Source: JAXDAY01 sp034679345 (GTDB lineage: Bacteria; Eisenbacteria; RBG-16-71-46; CAIMUX01; VGJL01). Taken from it: 64,000 bases of DNA. The notes beneath the pieces are model-generated. The model was not told the DNA's origin. It was given only the letters and a program-made list of their open reading frames with translations, and made no database searches. Positions within the stretch are counted from its first letter, which is position 1. Each line of letters opens with the position of its first letter. Where the stretch lies: NCBI GenBank assembly GCA_034679345.1, contig JAXDAY010000008.1:62001-126000 (forward strand), read 5' to 3'. Below are positions 18,321 through 27,000 of this stretch, piece by piece. The position numbers and the translations under genes were made by a program.

Positions 18321-19624
18321 TGGACCGGCGCCCAATGCCGGCCTCGCAGCGCTCCCGGAACGATCGCCCCAGCGAGGGCCCACCGATCGAGGAGCGCGTG
18401 CTCTACGTTCCCCGGATGGGATCGGGCGCCTCGCGATGCTTCGCCGCCGCGGTGCGCTCCTATGGAATCGACGCCCGCCCGTTCCCCCCATCCGACGAGC
18501 GGAGCCTCGAGCTGGGCGGCCGATTCACATCGGGAGAGGAGTGCTTCCCCGAGCGGATCACTCTGGGCGATGTGCTCAAGCTGGTCATGGAACCATCGGC
18601 GCGACCCGAGCGGCTTGCCTTTTTCATGCCCACCGCCCCGGGGCCGTGCCGCTTCGGGCAGTACGCGCCCTTCCTGCGAAGGGTCCTCGATTCCGTCGGC
18701 GCGGAAGAGGCGATGATCGTCTCTCCATCGAGCCGGTCCGGATACGACGGCCTCGGCGAGCATACCCGGGGAGTTCAGCGCGCGGCGTGGCGCGGGATGG
18801 TGGCGGCCGACCTCCTTCGCAAGGCGATGCTGCGCACGCGCCCCTACGAGCGCGATCAGGGCGCGACCGACGCCGCCTACGAGGAATCCCTCGAAGAGGT
18901 CTGCGGCGTCCTGTCGACTCCCGGCGAGGGATCAAGGCGCAAGCTCTCGAGGCTCTGCGCGGCGATGGGCCTCGCGGCGGACCGCTTCTCGAGGATCCCC
19001 CGCAGGGACGAGGAGCGGCTCCTGATCGGCGTCGTGGGGGAGATCTTCTGCCGCATGAGCACCTTCGCCAACGACGAGATGCTCCGCCGGATCGAGGCGC
19101 AGGGAGGCGAGAACTGGATCTCCGACATCATCGAGTGGGTCTACTACACGAACATCGAGCAGCGCCGCAAGTGGATCCCCTACGAAGGAGACCGGTGGAG
19201 CCTCCGGATGCTCGCCGCCTACGCGAAGGACGCCGTTCAGCGGAGCGATGAACACGCCCTTGCCCGGCCGTTCCACGCCCTCTTCGCAGGGCGGGAGGAG
19301 CCCGAGGGGATCGAGCGCGTCACGGAGCTGGCCGAGCCGTACTTGCCCGCGGAGGGCGTCTACGGCGAGATGGTCCTGAACGCCGGAAAGGCCGTCTACT
19401 TCTGGGAGAAGGGATGCGACGGAATCGTCGACATCTCCCCGTTCACGTGCATGAACGGAATCGTCTCCGAGTCGGTCTATCCGAAGATCTCCCGGGATCA
19501 CGACGGAATCCCGATCCGGGTCTTCTACTTCGACGGCACGCAATCGCCCATCGATCGGGATCTCGGGATCTTCCTCGAGCTGGCCCGCACCTACCGGAAG
19601 AGGAAGCGCCGGGGAGTCTCCTGA
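18320..19624 (+). CDS. COG3581-type partner of the dehydratase activase (HgdB-related)
   Basis: The ATG at 18320 shares its A with the TGA of the upstream gene and has CAGGAGGA before it. The 434-residue protein resembles the predicted nucleotide-binding proteins that accompany COG1924-COG3580 activases and are related to 2-hydroxyglutaryl-CoA dehydratase subunits. Conserved-looking cysteines lie in SGEECFPERITLG, APGPCRFGQYAPF, VGEIFCRMSTFAN and ISPFTCMNGIVSE and could hold an iron-sulfur cluster. With its partner it probably forms a two-component ATP-driven reductase; the substrate is unknown. Confidence 0.75.
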   Translation: MDRRPMPASQRSRNDRPSEGPPIEERVLYVPRMGSGASRCFAAAVRSYGIDARPFPPSDERSLELGGRFTSGEECFPERITLGDVLKLVMEPSARPERLAFFMPTAPGPCRFGQYAPFLRRVLDSVGAEEAMIVSPSSRSGYDGLGEHTRGVQRAAWRGMVAADLLRKAMLRTRPYERDQGATDAAYEESLEEVCGVLSTPGEGSRRKLSRLCAAMGLAADRFSRIPRRDEERLLIGVVGEIFCRMSTFANDEMLRRIEAQGGENWISDIIEWVYYTNIEQRRKWIPYEGDRWSLRMLAAYAKDAVQRSDEHALARPFHALFAGREEPEGIERVTELAEPYLPAEGVYGEMVLNAGKAVYFWEKGCDGIVDISPFTCMNGIVSESVYPKISRDHDGIPIRVFYFDGTQSPIDRDLGIFLELARTYRKRKRRGVS

Positions 19625-19651
19625 GGCCCCTCCCCTTCCGGAAGCGCGGGA

Positions 19652-20482
19652 CTACGCGGCCGGGGGACGCCGCGCCGTCACGCGCACGCTCGCGACGAAA
19701 TCGCCGGGAGCCGTTCCGGACGGCAACCGATCGCTGACCCTCTGGTAGAGCCGATCCTGCGTGTCCTTCATCGGATCGGCGGCTCGATCGACCTCGACGG
19801 CGACATCCACGAAGCCCGCGTCGCGCAAGTGCCCCAGATACTCGTCGACCGAGACAGCTCCAGCGACGCAGCCGACGTAGGAAGTGAGATCCGCGCGGAC
19901 ATCCTCCGGCAGCGGGCGCAGGAGGGCCATGTCGCTGACGCCGACGCGCCCGCCGGGCTTCAGGACGCGGTAGATCTCGCGGAAGACCTTGGCCTTCTCC
20001 GGCGAGAGGTTGATCACGCAGTTGGAGATCACCGCGTCAATCGAGGCGTCCGCCACGGGGAGGTTCTCGATCTCGCCCAGGCGGAACTCCACATTCCTCG
20101 CCCCGAGCTTATCTGCGTTTCCTCGAGCCCTGGACAGCATCTCGGGCGTCATGTCGACCCCGATGACGAGGCCCTTGTCCCCCACCCTGCGGGCCGCAAC
20201 GAAGCAGTCGAATCCCGCCCCGCTGCCGAGGTCGAGCACGGTTTCGCCGGGGGCCAGCGAGGCGATCGCGGTGGGATTGCCGCACCCCAGCCCGAGGTTT
20301 GCCCCATCGCCCACGGTATTGATTTCCTCTTCGGTGTAGCCGAATCTCCGCGCCGACTCGACCGCGCCGCCTCCGCAGCAGCTCGCGCTCGGCCCGCAGC
20401 AACCCGCGCCGGCGTCCGTCTCACGGGCGATCTGCGCGTAGCCCTCGCGCACCGCATCCCGAATGGCTCGTTCGTCTCTCAT
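19652..20482 (-). CDS. arsM: Arsenite S-adenosylmethionine methyltransferase
   Basis: The start at 20482 is fixed by AAGGAGGAAGG just upstream, giving 276 residues. The SAM-binding motif (VLDLGSGAGFDCF), the ArsM signature ISNCVINLSPEK and a second cysteine in YVGCVAGA match arsenite methyltransferases, which methylate As(III) in the cytoplasm for detoxification. An N-terminal cysteine cluster (GCCGPSASCCGGG) probably binds arsenite. It follows arsR by 26 nt in one transcript. A related methyltransferase substrate cannot be excluded, but the arsR neighbour supports arsenic. Confidence 0.88.
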   Translation of the reverse strand: MRDERAIRDAVREGYAQIARETDAGAGCCGPSASCCGGGAVESARRFGYTEEEINTVGDGANLGLGCGNPTAIASLAPGETVLDLGSGAGFDCFVAARRVGDKGLVIGVDMTPEMLSRARGNADKLGARNVEFRLGEIENLPVADASIDAVISNCVINLSPEKAKVFREIYRVLKPGGRVGVSDMALLRPLPEDVRADLTSYVGCVAGAVSVDEYLGHLRDAGFVDVAVEVDRAADPMKDTQDRLYQRVSDRLPSGTAPGDFVASVRVTARRPPAA

Positions 20483-20508
20483 TCCTTCCTCCTTGGATGA
20501 CGCTCGGT

Positions 20509-20856
20509 TCAACAACAGCTCTTGCCTTCGGCGATTCCCTTGAAGATCGCGCGGACGAATCCGATGTGGCGGCTCTTTCCCTGCAGCGTGCAGCAGACGG
20601 ATTGGCCGTCCCGCCGGCAGTGGACCAGCCCGGATCTGCGCAGGCGCTGGATGTGGGTCGAAACCCCCGAGATGGCGATCCCCGTCTGATCCGAGACCTC
20701 TCCGACCGTGAGATCAGGATTGCCCTGCAGCAGGTAGAGGATCCGCAATCTGGGCGCGCTGCCCAGCGTGGCGAACACCTCGGCAAGCTCATCGAGCAGC
20801 CGGAGCGTCGTCGCATCCAGCCGCGTCTCCTCCGCGCTCGTCTTCTTCGAAGCCAT
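20509..20856 (-). CDS. arsR: ArsR-family metalloregulatory repressor
   Basis: The 115-residue winged-helix protein starts at 20856 behind GGAGG. The fold runs LGSAPRLRILYLL, then the recognition helix region TGIAISGVSTHIQRLRRSGLV. Candidate As(III) ligands are Cys in LVHCRRDGQSVCC and the C-terminal GKSCC. ArsR repressors leave DNA on binding arsenite or related metals. It heads the arsR-arsM operon and has a clear promoter and operator-like sequence upstream, so autorepression is likely. Confidence 0.88.
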   Translation of the reverse strand: MASKKTSAEETRLDATTLRLLDELAEVFATLGSAPRLRILYLLQGNPDLTVGEVSDQTGIAISGVSTHIQRLRRSGLVHCRRDGQSVCCTLQGKSRHIGFVRAIFKGIAEGKSCC

Positions 20857-20880
20857 GGAATCCTCCGTGAGGCTTGTAAT

Positions 20881-20903
20881 TTGATAATTCCGGAAACATT
20901 GAA
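20881..20903. promoter_or_regulatory. Operator-like AT-rich palindrome upstream of arsR
   Basis: This 23-bp imperfect palindrome is centred on TTCCGGAA, with TTGAT and ATTGAA flanks. It lies between the -10 box and the arsR start in an AT-rich island within GC-rich DNA, a typical place for an ArsR operator. Confidence 0.5.
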
Positions 20904-20933
20904 ATAATATCCCAAGGAAGGACGCGCTGTCAA
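20904..20933 (-). promoter_or_regulatory. Sigma-70-type promoter of arsR-arsM
   Basis: The minus strand has TTGACA (20933-20928), an 18-nt spacer and TATTAT (20909-20904), close to consensus on both boxes. It lies about 48 bp before the arsR start. Confidence 0.7.
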
Positions 20934-20967
20934 GCGGATCGGATCTCGGAGTCCGTGCGGGTCGCCT

Positions 20968-21414
20968 CTATCCTCCCGATTCACCGAAAGGGGATCGTCC
21001 CCCCTTGCCTTTCTTGAACTTACGGAACTCCGCCTCGATCTCCGAGACCTTCCGGCGCGTCTCCTGCTCGGGATCGTTCTCGCGCATCATCCGCTCGATC
21101 CGCTTCTGCCGGTCCTCGCTGCGGCGATGGAAGTCCTCGATCTCGCGCCCCATGTCCGGCCCCGCGGATTCGCTCGGGAGATCTTCGATGGCGAGGTGGT
21201 CCTCGACGTCCAGACGCAGCTCGAAGGGAGTCTCGATCGATCGGAGGATCCCCTTCCTCTCCATTCCGCGGGCGATGTGGAGGACGATCTCCGAGGAGAT
21301 GCCAAGGAGCTCGGCGATCTCCTCGGGCGTGGGCGGCCGGTTGTGTTGATGCTCGAGCACGCGAATCGCGGCCGCGATCAGATGGGCCTGGTCTCTGGAC
21401 GGGACGTACTCCAT
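20968..21414 (-). CDS. Winged-helix DNA-binding protein with charged C-terminal tail
   Basis: The ATG at 21414 follows GGAGGAT. Residues about 5-65 form a helix-turn-helix (PPTPEEIAELLGISSEIVLHIARGMERKGIL), followed by a short linker. Residues 85-148 are a highly charged, probably coiled-coil tail rich in Arg, Glu and Lys. The family is unknown to me. The gene is upstream of arsR in the same direction but is separated by the arsR promoter, so it is probably expressed separately. Confidence 0.6.
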   Translation of the reverse strand: MEYVPSRDQAHLIAAAIRVLEHQHNRPPTPEEIAELLGISSEIVLHIARGMERKGILRSIETPFELRLDVEDHLAIEDLPSESAGPDMGREIEDFHRRSEDRQKRIERMMRENDPEQETRRKVSEIEAEFRKFKKGKGGRSPFGESGG

Positions 21415-21529
21415 CGGATATCCTCCGCCGACATTCTACACGGCCCGGAAGGGCTCGGAACCAGCCCGCGCAGGCTCGACCCCGCGACGCAATCGATGGC
21501 GAAAGCGCTCGAGTCCCGCGCGCATCCGT

Positions 21530-22357
21530 CTAGTCCCCCGCCGCGATGTCCGCCAGGAAGTCCATCACGGCTCGGTTCCATCCGGCCGGACCGACCCCGG
21601 ACGCCCGGATCAATCCCGGCACATCGATCCGGGGATCCCATGCGCCGGAAGGCAACTGGACGACGATCGGACGGTCGACGCAACGCAGCATCGGGATGTC
21701 GTTCGGCCGATCGCCGAGCGCCGCGGTCACGTGCCTCTCGCCACCGGCGGAGTAGAGCTCGATCAGCAGCGATACGGCGCGCCCCTTGTCGCTCTCCCCA
21801 AGCAGGTGGTAGAAGCGTCCCTGGGTCACGCGAAAACCGATCCGGGCCGCGGACTCGACCAACGTCCGTGCTCCGTCCCCCGAGTCTTCGAGAAGGAACG
21901 GCTCGTCGTGCTCCCGCAGTTTCGCCATCGCCGCCTCCGGCGGCGGAAGGCCGGTCAGCGCGGCGATCTCATCGACCGACATGTCCCCGAAGCCGCGCAC
22001 GGCGTAGCCCATGGCCCTCAATCGGGCCAGTCCCTCGCGGAGCTCCGCGTAATCCGCCCCGAGAGGCACAGAGAAGCCGTGCTTCTCCTCCCGAGCGCCC
22101 GGGATCGCCTCGATGCGCTCCCGCGGGCAGGTCCCGTTGGGCACGAAGATCCCTCCGCCGTTCTCGGAGATGAAGGGATCAAGGTTGCCGAGCCGCCTCC
22201 GCCAAAGCTCAATCTCCGCCCGGGTCTTGCTCGAGCTCAGCACGAGCGGGATCTTTCGCCGCGCGATCTCTCCCAGAGCCGGTCGGGCGGCATCGTAGGA
22301 GTAGGTGCGCGCGTCGAGGAGCGTCCCGTCGAGGTCGCTGAAGACGAGCGCCTTCAC
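21530..22357 (-). CDS. mpgP: HAD-type mannosyl/glucosyl-3-phosphoglycerate phosphatase
   Basis: The start is a GTG at 22357 that overlaps the TGA of the glycerate kinase gene (GTGA). The 275-residue protein is a Cof-type HAD phosphatase with nucleophile motif FSDLDGTLL, motif II SSSKTRAEI and motif IV GDRPNDIPML. The segment FISENGGGIFVP is typical of the mannosyl-3-phosphoglycerate phosphatase family, which also contains the glucosyl version (GpgP). It would dephosphorylate the glycosyl-3-phosphoglycerate made by the divergently encoded GpgS-like enzyme to give a compatible solute. Confidence 0.82.
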   Translation of the reverse strand: MKALVFSDLDGTLLDARTYSYDAARPALGEIARRKIPLVLSSSKTRAEIELWRRRLGNLDPFISENGGGIFVPNGTCPRERIEAIPGAREEKHGFSVPLGADYAELREGLARLRAMGYAVRGFGDMSVDEIAALTGLPPPEAAMAKLREHDEPFLLEDSGDGARTLVESAARIGFRVTQGRFYHLLGESDKGRAVSLLIELYSAGGERHVTAALGDRPNDIPMLRCVDRPIVVQLPSGAWDPRIDVPGLIRASGVGPAGWNRAVMDFLADIAAGD

Positions 22358-23652
22358 GCGATCTCCACGATCTGCACGTCCATCACGTTTGTCCCCGTCG
22401 GGCCCGTGCGGACGAGTCCCCCGGTCCGATCGAAGAATGTGTAGGAATCGTTGCGTTCGAGGCAGTCGGTCGCATCGACGCCGGCGCGCCGGCCCTCCTC
22501 CACCGATCCTCCATCGGCGAAGGCGCCCGCGGCGTCCGTCGGCCCGTCCGTCCCGTCGGTTCCCGCGGAGAGCAGGGAGACTCCCTCCGCGCCGTCGGCG
22601 GCGATCGCGAAGGCGAGCGCAAGTTCCGTGTTCCTTCCCCCCCGGCCCGACCCCCGCACAGTGACGGTCGACTCGCCGCCCGAGAGCAGCACACGCGGCT
22701 TCCCTCCGGCTTGCGCCGCCATCGCGCGCGCCGCGAGAGCCCGGCCCATCTCCCGAGCCTCCCCGGTCCACCCGCGCGCGATGATCTCGGCCTCGATCCC
22801 GTCCCGCTCCAGCATGCGGCGCATCGCGTCGAGGGCCGTGTCGTTGTCGCCGATGATCTGGTTCGCCACGCGATCGAAGAGCGGATCGCCAGGCTTTGGC
22901 GTCTCCAGGATTCGCCCCTCGATCCCGGCCTCGAGCAACGATCGAACCGGAGCCGGGGCCTCATCGTAGAGGCCGTAGCGGCGGAGCACTTCCTGCGCGT
23001 CGCGGTAGGTGGTCGTGTCCGGAGCAGTCGGACCCGATGCGATCGTGTCGAGGGGATTGCCGACCACGTCAGAGAGGATGAGCGACAGGATCGGAGCGGG
23101 AGAAGCGATGGCCGCAAGCCGCCCGCCCTTGACCAGCGAGAGATGCTTGCGCAGCGCATTCAGCTCTCCGATGGCCGCGCCTCTTCGGAGCAGAGCCCCG
23201 GTCAGGTTCTGCTTGTCCACGAGCGCGACTCGATCCGCCGGCGCGACGAGAAGGGCTGATCCGCCGCCCGAAATCAACGTGAGGATCAACGTGTGCGGCC
23301 GCGCCCGCCGGATCCCCTCGATCGCCCGCCGCGTCGCCTCGACGCCTCGCGCATCCGGGACCGGATGGCCCGCCTCGTAGACATGCATCCCCTCGGTCGC
23401 GCCGACCGCGTGGCCATCCTTCGTGATCAACATGGCTTCCTGCGCAAGAGGGCCGAGCGATTCGCGCGCCGCGCGGGCCATTCCCACCGCCGCCTTGCCG
23501 AAGGCGATCATTCGCACCGTCCTGCAGTCGAAACGGCGCGCCGTCTCGAGGATCCGGCCGCTCGCGCGGATCACGAGTCGATACGGCTCGACGGCTTCGA
23601 GCCCCGCGTGGAGTACTTGCTCCAGGCGCTGTCGAGTCGATGTGTGCATCAC
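22354..23652 (-). CDS. Glycerate 2-kinase (MOFRL family)
   Basis: The 432-residue protein has the DUF4147/GckA N-terminal domain (FGKAAVGMARAA, LISGGGSALL, LSLVKGGRLAA, LSDVVGNPLDTIASGPT) and a C-terminal MOFRL domain (LLSGGESTVTV, GRGGRNTELAL, TDGTDGPTDAAGA). These enzymes phosphorylate D-glycerate to 2-phosphoglycerate. The start is one of two adjacent ATGs at 23652/23649. In this setting it could recover glycerate when the glycoside solute is broken down. Its stop overlaps the phosphatase start. Confidence 0.88.
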   Translation of the reverse strand: MMHTSTRQRLEQVLHAGLEAVEPYRLVIRASGRILETARRFDCRTVRMIAFGKAAVGMARAARESLGPLAQEAMLITKDGHAVGATEGMHVYEAGHPVPDARGVEATRRAIEGIRRARPHTLILTLISGGGSALLVAPADRVALVDKQNLTGALLRRGAAIGELNALRKHLSLVKGGRLAAIASPAPILSLILSDVVGNPLDTIASGPTAPDTTTYRDAQEVLRRYGLYDEAPAPVRSLLEAGIEGRILETPKPGDPLFDRVANQIIGDNDTALDAMRRMLERDGIEAEIIARGWTGEAREMGRALAARAMAAQAGGKPRVLLSGGESTVTVRGSGRGGRNTELALAFAIAADGAEGVSLLSAGTDGTDGPTDAAGAFADGGSVEEGRRAGVDATDCLERNDSYTFFDRTGGLVRTGPTGTNVMDVQIVEIA

Positions 23653-23685
23653 ACGAAAAACATACCCTGAAAGATCGGTCGTGTC

Positions 23686-23715
23686 TTGACCTCCCGTCGA
23701 GCCGCCGCCTAATCT
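23686..23715 (+). promoter_or_regulatory. Sigma-70-like promoter of the glycosyltransferase genes
   Basis: TTGACC (23686-23691), an 18-nt spacer and TAATCT (23710-23715) lie about 60 bp before the GpgS-like gene, in the 122-nt gap to the divergent glycerate kinase gene. Confidence 0.5.
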
Positions 23716-23774
23716 CAGTCCAGTCGGAGCTTCGCATCACGCCCACCATCCGGACCCGCCAAGGAGGCCAAACG

Positions 23775-24983
23775 ATGTCCGATTTCTACCAGAGCGGAGT
23801 CGTCGCAACCTTTCATCGGCTCGGCAGCCCGACGCCCGGCCGGATCGAATCGGAGCTGCGGGAGTTCGGGAAGGAACGCGGCATCGCGCTGATCCTTCCC
23901 TCTCTATACAGCGAACTCGCGGGGCCTGCCCTGAAGGGAATCGTCAGGGAGCTGAAGGATGTCCGGTTCCTGAAGGAGATCATCGTCACGCTGGGGCCGG
24001 CGACCGAATCGGAGTTCCGGCACGCCAAGAAGTTCTTCTCGGGAATGAAGACGCGGACGACCATCATCTGGAACAACGGGCCGCGGCTGCGCCCGATCTA
24101 TCACGCCATCGAGGAGGCCGAGCTGCCGATCGGCGAACCGGGCAAGGGGCGCCAGGTCTGGTTCGCGTACGGCTATGTGCTCTCGCGCGGGAGCTTCCAC
24201 ACGATCGCGCTCCACGATTGCGACATTGTCAGCTATACCCGAGACCTGCTGGCCCGGCTGTGCTATCCGGTCACGAATCCGAACCTGAACTACGACTTCT
24301 GCAAGGGATTCTACGGACGGGTCACCGATCGCCTGCACGGGCGCGTCACCCGGCTCCTCTTGACGCCGATCATCCGCGCGCTGCAAAAGATCATCGGCTA
24401 TCATCCGCTCCTGGTCTTCTTCGACAGCTTCCGCTATCCGCTAGCGGGGGAGTTCTCCATGGAAGTGGATCTCGCGCGCGTGAATCGGATCCCGGGCGAT
24501 TGGGGGATCGAGGTCGGGATGCTCGCCGAGGTCTATCGCAATACAGCCGTGCGCCGGGTTTGTCAGATCGATATCGCCGAGAATTACGAGCACAAACACA
24601 GAGAACTCTCCTCGCGCGACTCCTCGAAGGGGCTCAACAAGATGGCGGTCGACATCTGCAAGACGCTGTTCCGGACGCTAGCTTCCGAGGGGGTGGTCTT
24701 CTCCGACGGCTTCTTCAAGACCCTCGTCGCGACCTATGTCTCGACCGCCCAGGATATGGTCAAGCGTTACGAGGACGATGCCGCGGCCAACGGGCTCTTC
24801 TTCGATCGCCACGCGGAGTCTCTCGCCGTGGAGACGTTCACGAACGGAATCCGAAAGGCCGCCGAGACGATCATGGATGACCCCCTCGGAGCGCCCCTGA
24901 TCGCCAGCTGGAATCGCGTCACCTCGGCGCTCCCCGACGTCCTCCCCGAGATCCGCAGGGCGATCGAGGCGGACAACAAGTAG
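23775..24983 (+). CDS. Glucosyl-3-phosphoglycerate synthase-like glycosyltransferase (GT81 type)
   Basis: The ATG at 23775 has AAGGAGG upstream; the protein is 402 residues. The nucleotide-sugar/metal site is seen as IALHDCDIVSY, and the segments GEFSMEVDLARVNRIPGDWG, GMLAEVYRN and YEHKH are characteristic of archaeal/bacterial GpgS enzymes. GpgS transfers glucose from NDP-glucose to 3-phosphoglycerate. With the phosphatase encoded divergently, the product would be glucosylglycerate, a compatible solute. The sugar could instead be mannose. Confidence 0.75.
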   Translation: MSDFYQSGVVATFHRLGSPTPGRIESELREFGKERGIALILPSLYSELAGPALKGIVRELKDVRFLKEIIVTLGPATESEFRHAKKFFSGMKTRTTIIWNNGPRLRPIYHAIEEAELPIGEPGKGRQVWFAYGYVLSRGSFHTIALHDCDIVSYTRDLLARLCYPVTNPNLNYDFCKGFYGRVTDRLHGRVTRLLLTPIIRALQKIIGYHPLLVFFDSFRYPLAGEFSMEVDLARVNRIPGDWGIEVGMLAEVYRNTAVRRVCQIDIAENYEHKHRELSSRDSSKGLNKMAVDICKTLFRTLASEGVVFSDGFFKTLVATYVSTAQDMVKRYEDDAAANGLFFDRHAESLAVETFTNGIRKAAETIMDDPLGAPLIASWNRVTSALPDVLPEIRRAIEADNK

Positions 24984-24987
24984 CGGC

Positions 24988-26280
24988 ATGAGCGATCCGC
25001 CGCCGCAGGAGAGGACGAGCGCGGAACGTCCATCGCTCGACGAGGCCGTCGAGGAGAGGATCGCCGAGATCGGCGACGCGGATATCGTCTTGGGCGTGCC
25101 GAGCTACAACAACGCCTCGACGATCGGCCATGTGGTCCGCGCGCTGCTGGCGGGCCTGGCGAAGTACTTTCCCGATCAGCGCGCGGTCCTGGTCAACTCG
25201 GACGGCGGCTCATCCGACGGCACCCGAGATGTCGTCCTCGCCTCCAACATCGACGATCGGGAGTCCATCCTGATCACGCACCCGAGCGGTCCGATCGCCA
25301 GCTTCTCGCTTCCCTATCATGGGATCCCCGGGAAGGGGAGCGCATTCCGCACGATCTTCGCGATCGCGAAGGCCCTCCACGCGAAGGGGTGTGCCGTGGT
25401 CGATTCGGATCTTCGGAGCATCACCCCTGAGTGGGTGGAGCTGCTCCTGAAACCCGTCCTCTCAGGGAGATTCGATTACGTGGCGCCTCTCTACCGGCGG
25501 CACAAGTACGACGGAACGATCACCAACAGCATCGTCTACCCGATGACGCGCGCCCTCTTCGGCAAGCGGATCCGGCAGCCGATCGGCGGCGACTTCGGAT
25601 TCTCGGGAGATCTGGCCGCCTTCTATCTCTCCAAGGACGTGTGGGAGAGCGATGTCGCGAGATACGGAATCGACATCTGGATGACGATCACTGCCGTCGC
25701 AAACGGATTCCGCGTCTGCCAGTCCTACCTCGGAGCGAAGATCCACGATCCCAAGGACCCGGGCGCGGATCTCAGCGCCATGCTCCACCAGGTGATCGGC
25801 TCGACGATCGAGCTGATGGGGACCTATCCCCAGGTCTGGTCGAAGGTTCACGCGTCCGAGCCGATCCCGACCTTCGGATTCCCGTACGCCGTCGGCCTGG
25901 AGCCCGTAGCGGTGAACCTGGAGCGCATGCTCGATCGTTTTCAGCTCGGGCTGCAGGAGCTCGGCTCCCTCTGGGCCACCTATCTTCCCGAGACGGTGAT
26001 GGAGGCGCTCGAAGAAGCCCGAAGCGCGCCGGCCGAACGATTCACGATCCCGGATCCGGTGTGGGTGGAGATCGTCTATCGGCTCGCCGGCGCCTACCAC
26101 CAGCGAACCATGAACCGCGAGCATCTCCTGAAATCGTTCACGCCCCTCTACATCGGAAAGACCGCGTCGTTCGTGATCGAGGCGGCCGAGATGGACGCCG
26201 ATGAGGTGGAGCGAAGGCTCGAATCCCTGTGCGAGACATACGAGACGATGAAGCCGAGTCTCCTCGCGAACTGGGAATAG
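24988..26280 (+). CDS. Second family-2/81-like glycosyltransferase
   Basis: The start lies 4 nt after the GpgS-like gene, so the two are co-transcribed. The 430-residue protein has a GT-A fold: VPSYNNASTI at the nucleotide site, VNSDGGSSDGTRDVV, GKGSAFRTIF, and AVVDSDLRSI as the DxD region, then QPIGGDFGFSGDLA and a helical C-terminus. It probably adds a second sugar to the phosphoglycerate glycoside, as in mannosylglucosylglycerate pathways, or acts as an alternative synthase. The exact donor and acceptor cannot be read from the sequence. Confidence 0.65.
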   Translation: MSDPPPQERTSAERPSLDEAVEERIAEIGDADIVLGVPSYNNASTIGHVVRALLAGLAKYFPDQRAVLVNSDGGSSDGTRDVVLASNIDDRESILITHPSGPIASFSLPYHGIPGKGSAFRTIFAIAKALHAKGCAVVDSDLRSITPEWVELLLKPVLSGRFDYVAPLYRRHKYDGTITNSIVYPMTRALFGKRIRQPIGGDFGFSGDLAAFYLSKDVWESDVARYGIDIWMTITAVANGFRVCQSYLGAKIHDPKDPGADLSAMLHQVIGSTIELMGTYPQVWSKVHASEPIPTFGFPYAVGLEPVAVNLERMLDRFQLGLQELGSLWATYLPETVMEALEEARSAPAERFTIPDPVWVEIVYRLAGAYHQRTMNREHLLKSFTPLYIGKTASFVIEAAEMDADEVERRLESLCETYETMKPSLLANWE

Positions 26281-26295
26281 CACGGAGGAGGAATC

Positions 26296-26994
26296 ATGGC
26301 GGAGTTCATTGGAAACGCTTTCGCCGATGCCTATCGAAGGTTCCTGGACGGCGTGGTCCGGTTCGTGCCGAATCTGTTGACCGCCATCCTGATCCTGATC
26401 ATCGGACTCATCGTCGCGGGTGTGGTTCGTCTCGTCCTCGCGAGGATCTTGCGATGGATGCGCGTGGATCGCCTCGCGGCCCGCGTCGGGGCTCCCGACA
26501 TGTTGCGCAAGGGGGGCGTCACCGAGCCCATCTCATCCCTCGCGGCTCGCATTGTCGCGTGGATCACGGGGATCGGGTTCGCGATTCTCTCCCTCTACGC
26601 GCTCGACGTTCCTACGGTCGAGCACCTCCTCGAGCGATTCTTGCTCTACCTGCCCAATCTCTTCGTCGCGTCTCTGATCCTCTACTTCGGCTATCTCATC
26701 GGGCAATTCGCCGCGAGGGCCGCCCTGATCGCCGCGGTCAACGCCGGCTCCCGCGTCTCGGGCCTGATCGCCCGCTTCGTCAAGGCGACGGTCCTGGTCC
26801 TCGCCCTCAGCATGGCCCTGGAGCAGCTGGGGATCGGCAACCAGACGGTGATCATCGCATTCGCGATTCTCCTGGGCGGGTTCGTCCTCGCCCTCGCCAT
26901 CGCGTTCGGTCTGGGAGGAAAGGAGATCGCGAGAGATTACCTGCGGAAGCGGATCCGGGGTGGAAAGGACGACGATGACTTCCACCATGTCTGA
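26296..26994 (+). CDS. CmpX-like membrane protein with conserved TM helix repeats
   Basis: GGAGGAGG precedes the ATG. The 232 residues hold about five membrane helices arranged as repeats of the conserved TM-helix family seen in MscS-like/CmpX proteins (VPNLLTAILILIIGLIVAGV, LYLPNLFVASLILYFGYLIG) and end in AFGLGGKEIARDYLRK. The MscS beta domain is missing, so it is not a classical channel. Its place 15 nt after the solute glycosyltransferases suggests a role in osmotic response. Confidence 0.7.
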   Translation: MAEFIGNAFADAYRRFLDGVVRFVPNLLTAILILIIGLIVAGVVRLVLARILRWMRVDRLAARVGAPDMLRKGGVTEPISSLAARIVAWITGIGFAILSLYALDVPTVEHLLERFLLYLPNLFVASLILYFGYLIGQFAARAALIAAVNAGSRVSGLIARFVKATVLVLALSMALEQLGIGNQTVIIAFAILLGGFVLALAIAFGLGGKEIARDYLRKRIRGGKDDDDFHHV

Positions 26995-27000
26995 TGCGGG

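Noticed and set aside
20509..20856. Possible second selenocysteine: arsR ends CC-TGA
   Set aside because: Reading through the TGA gives only nine further codons (TERHPRRKE) before a TGA and no homology; it is a normal stop.
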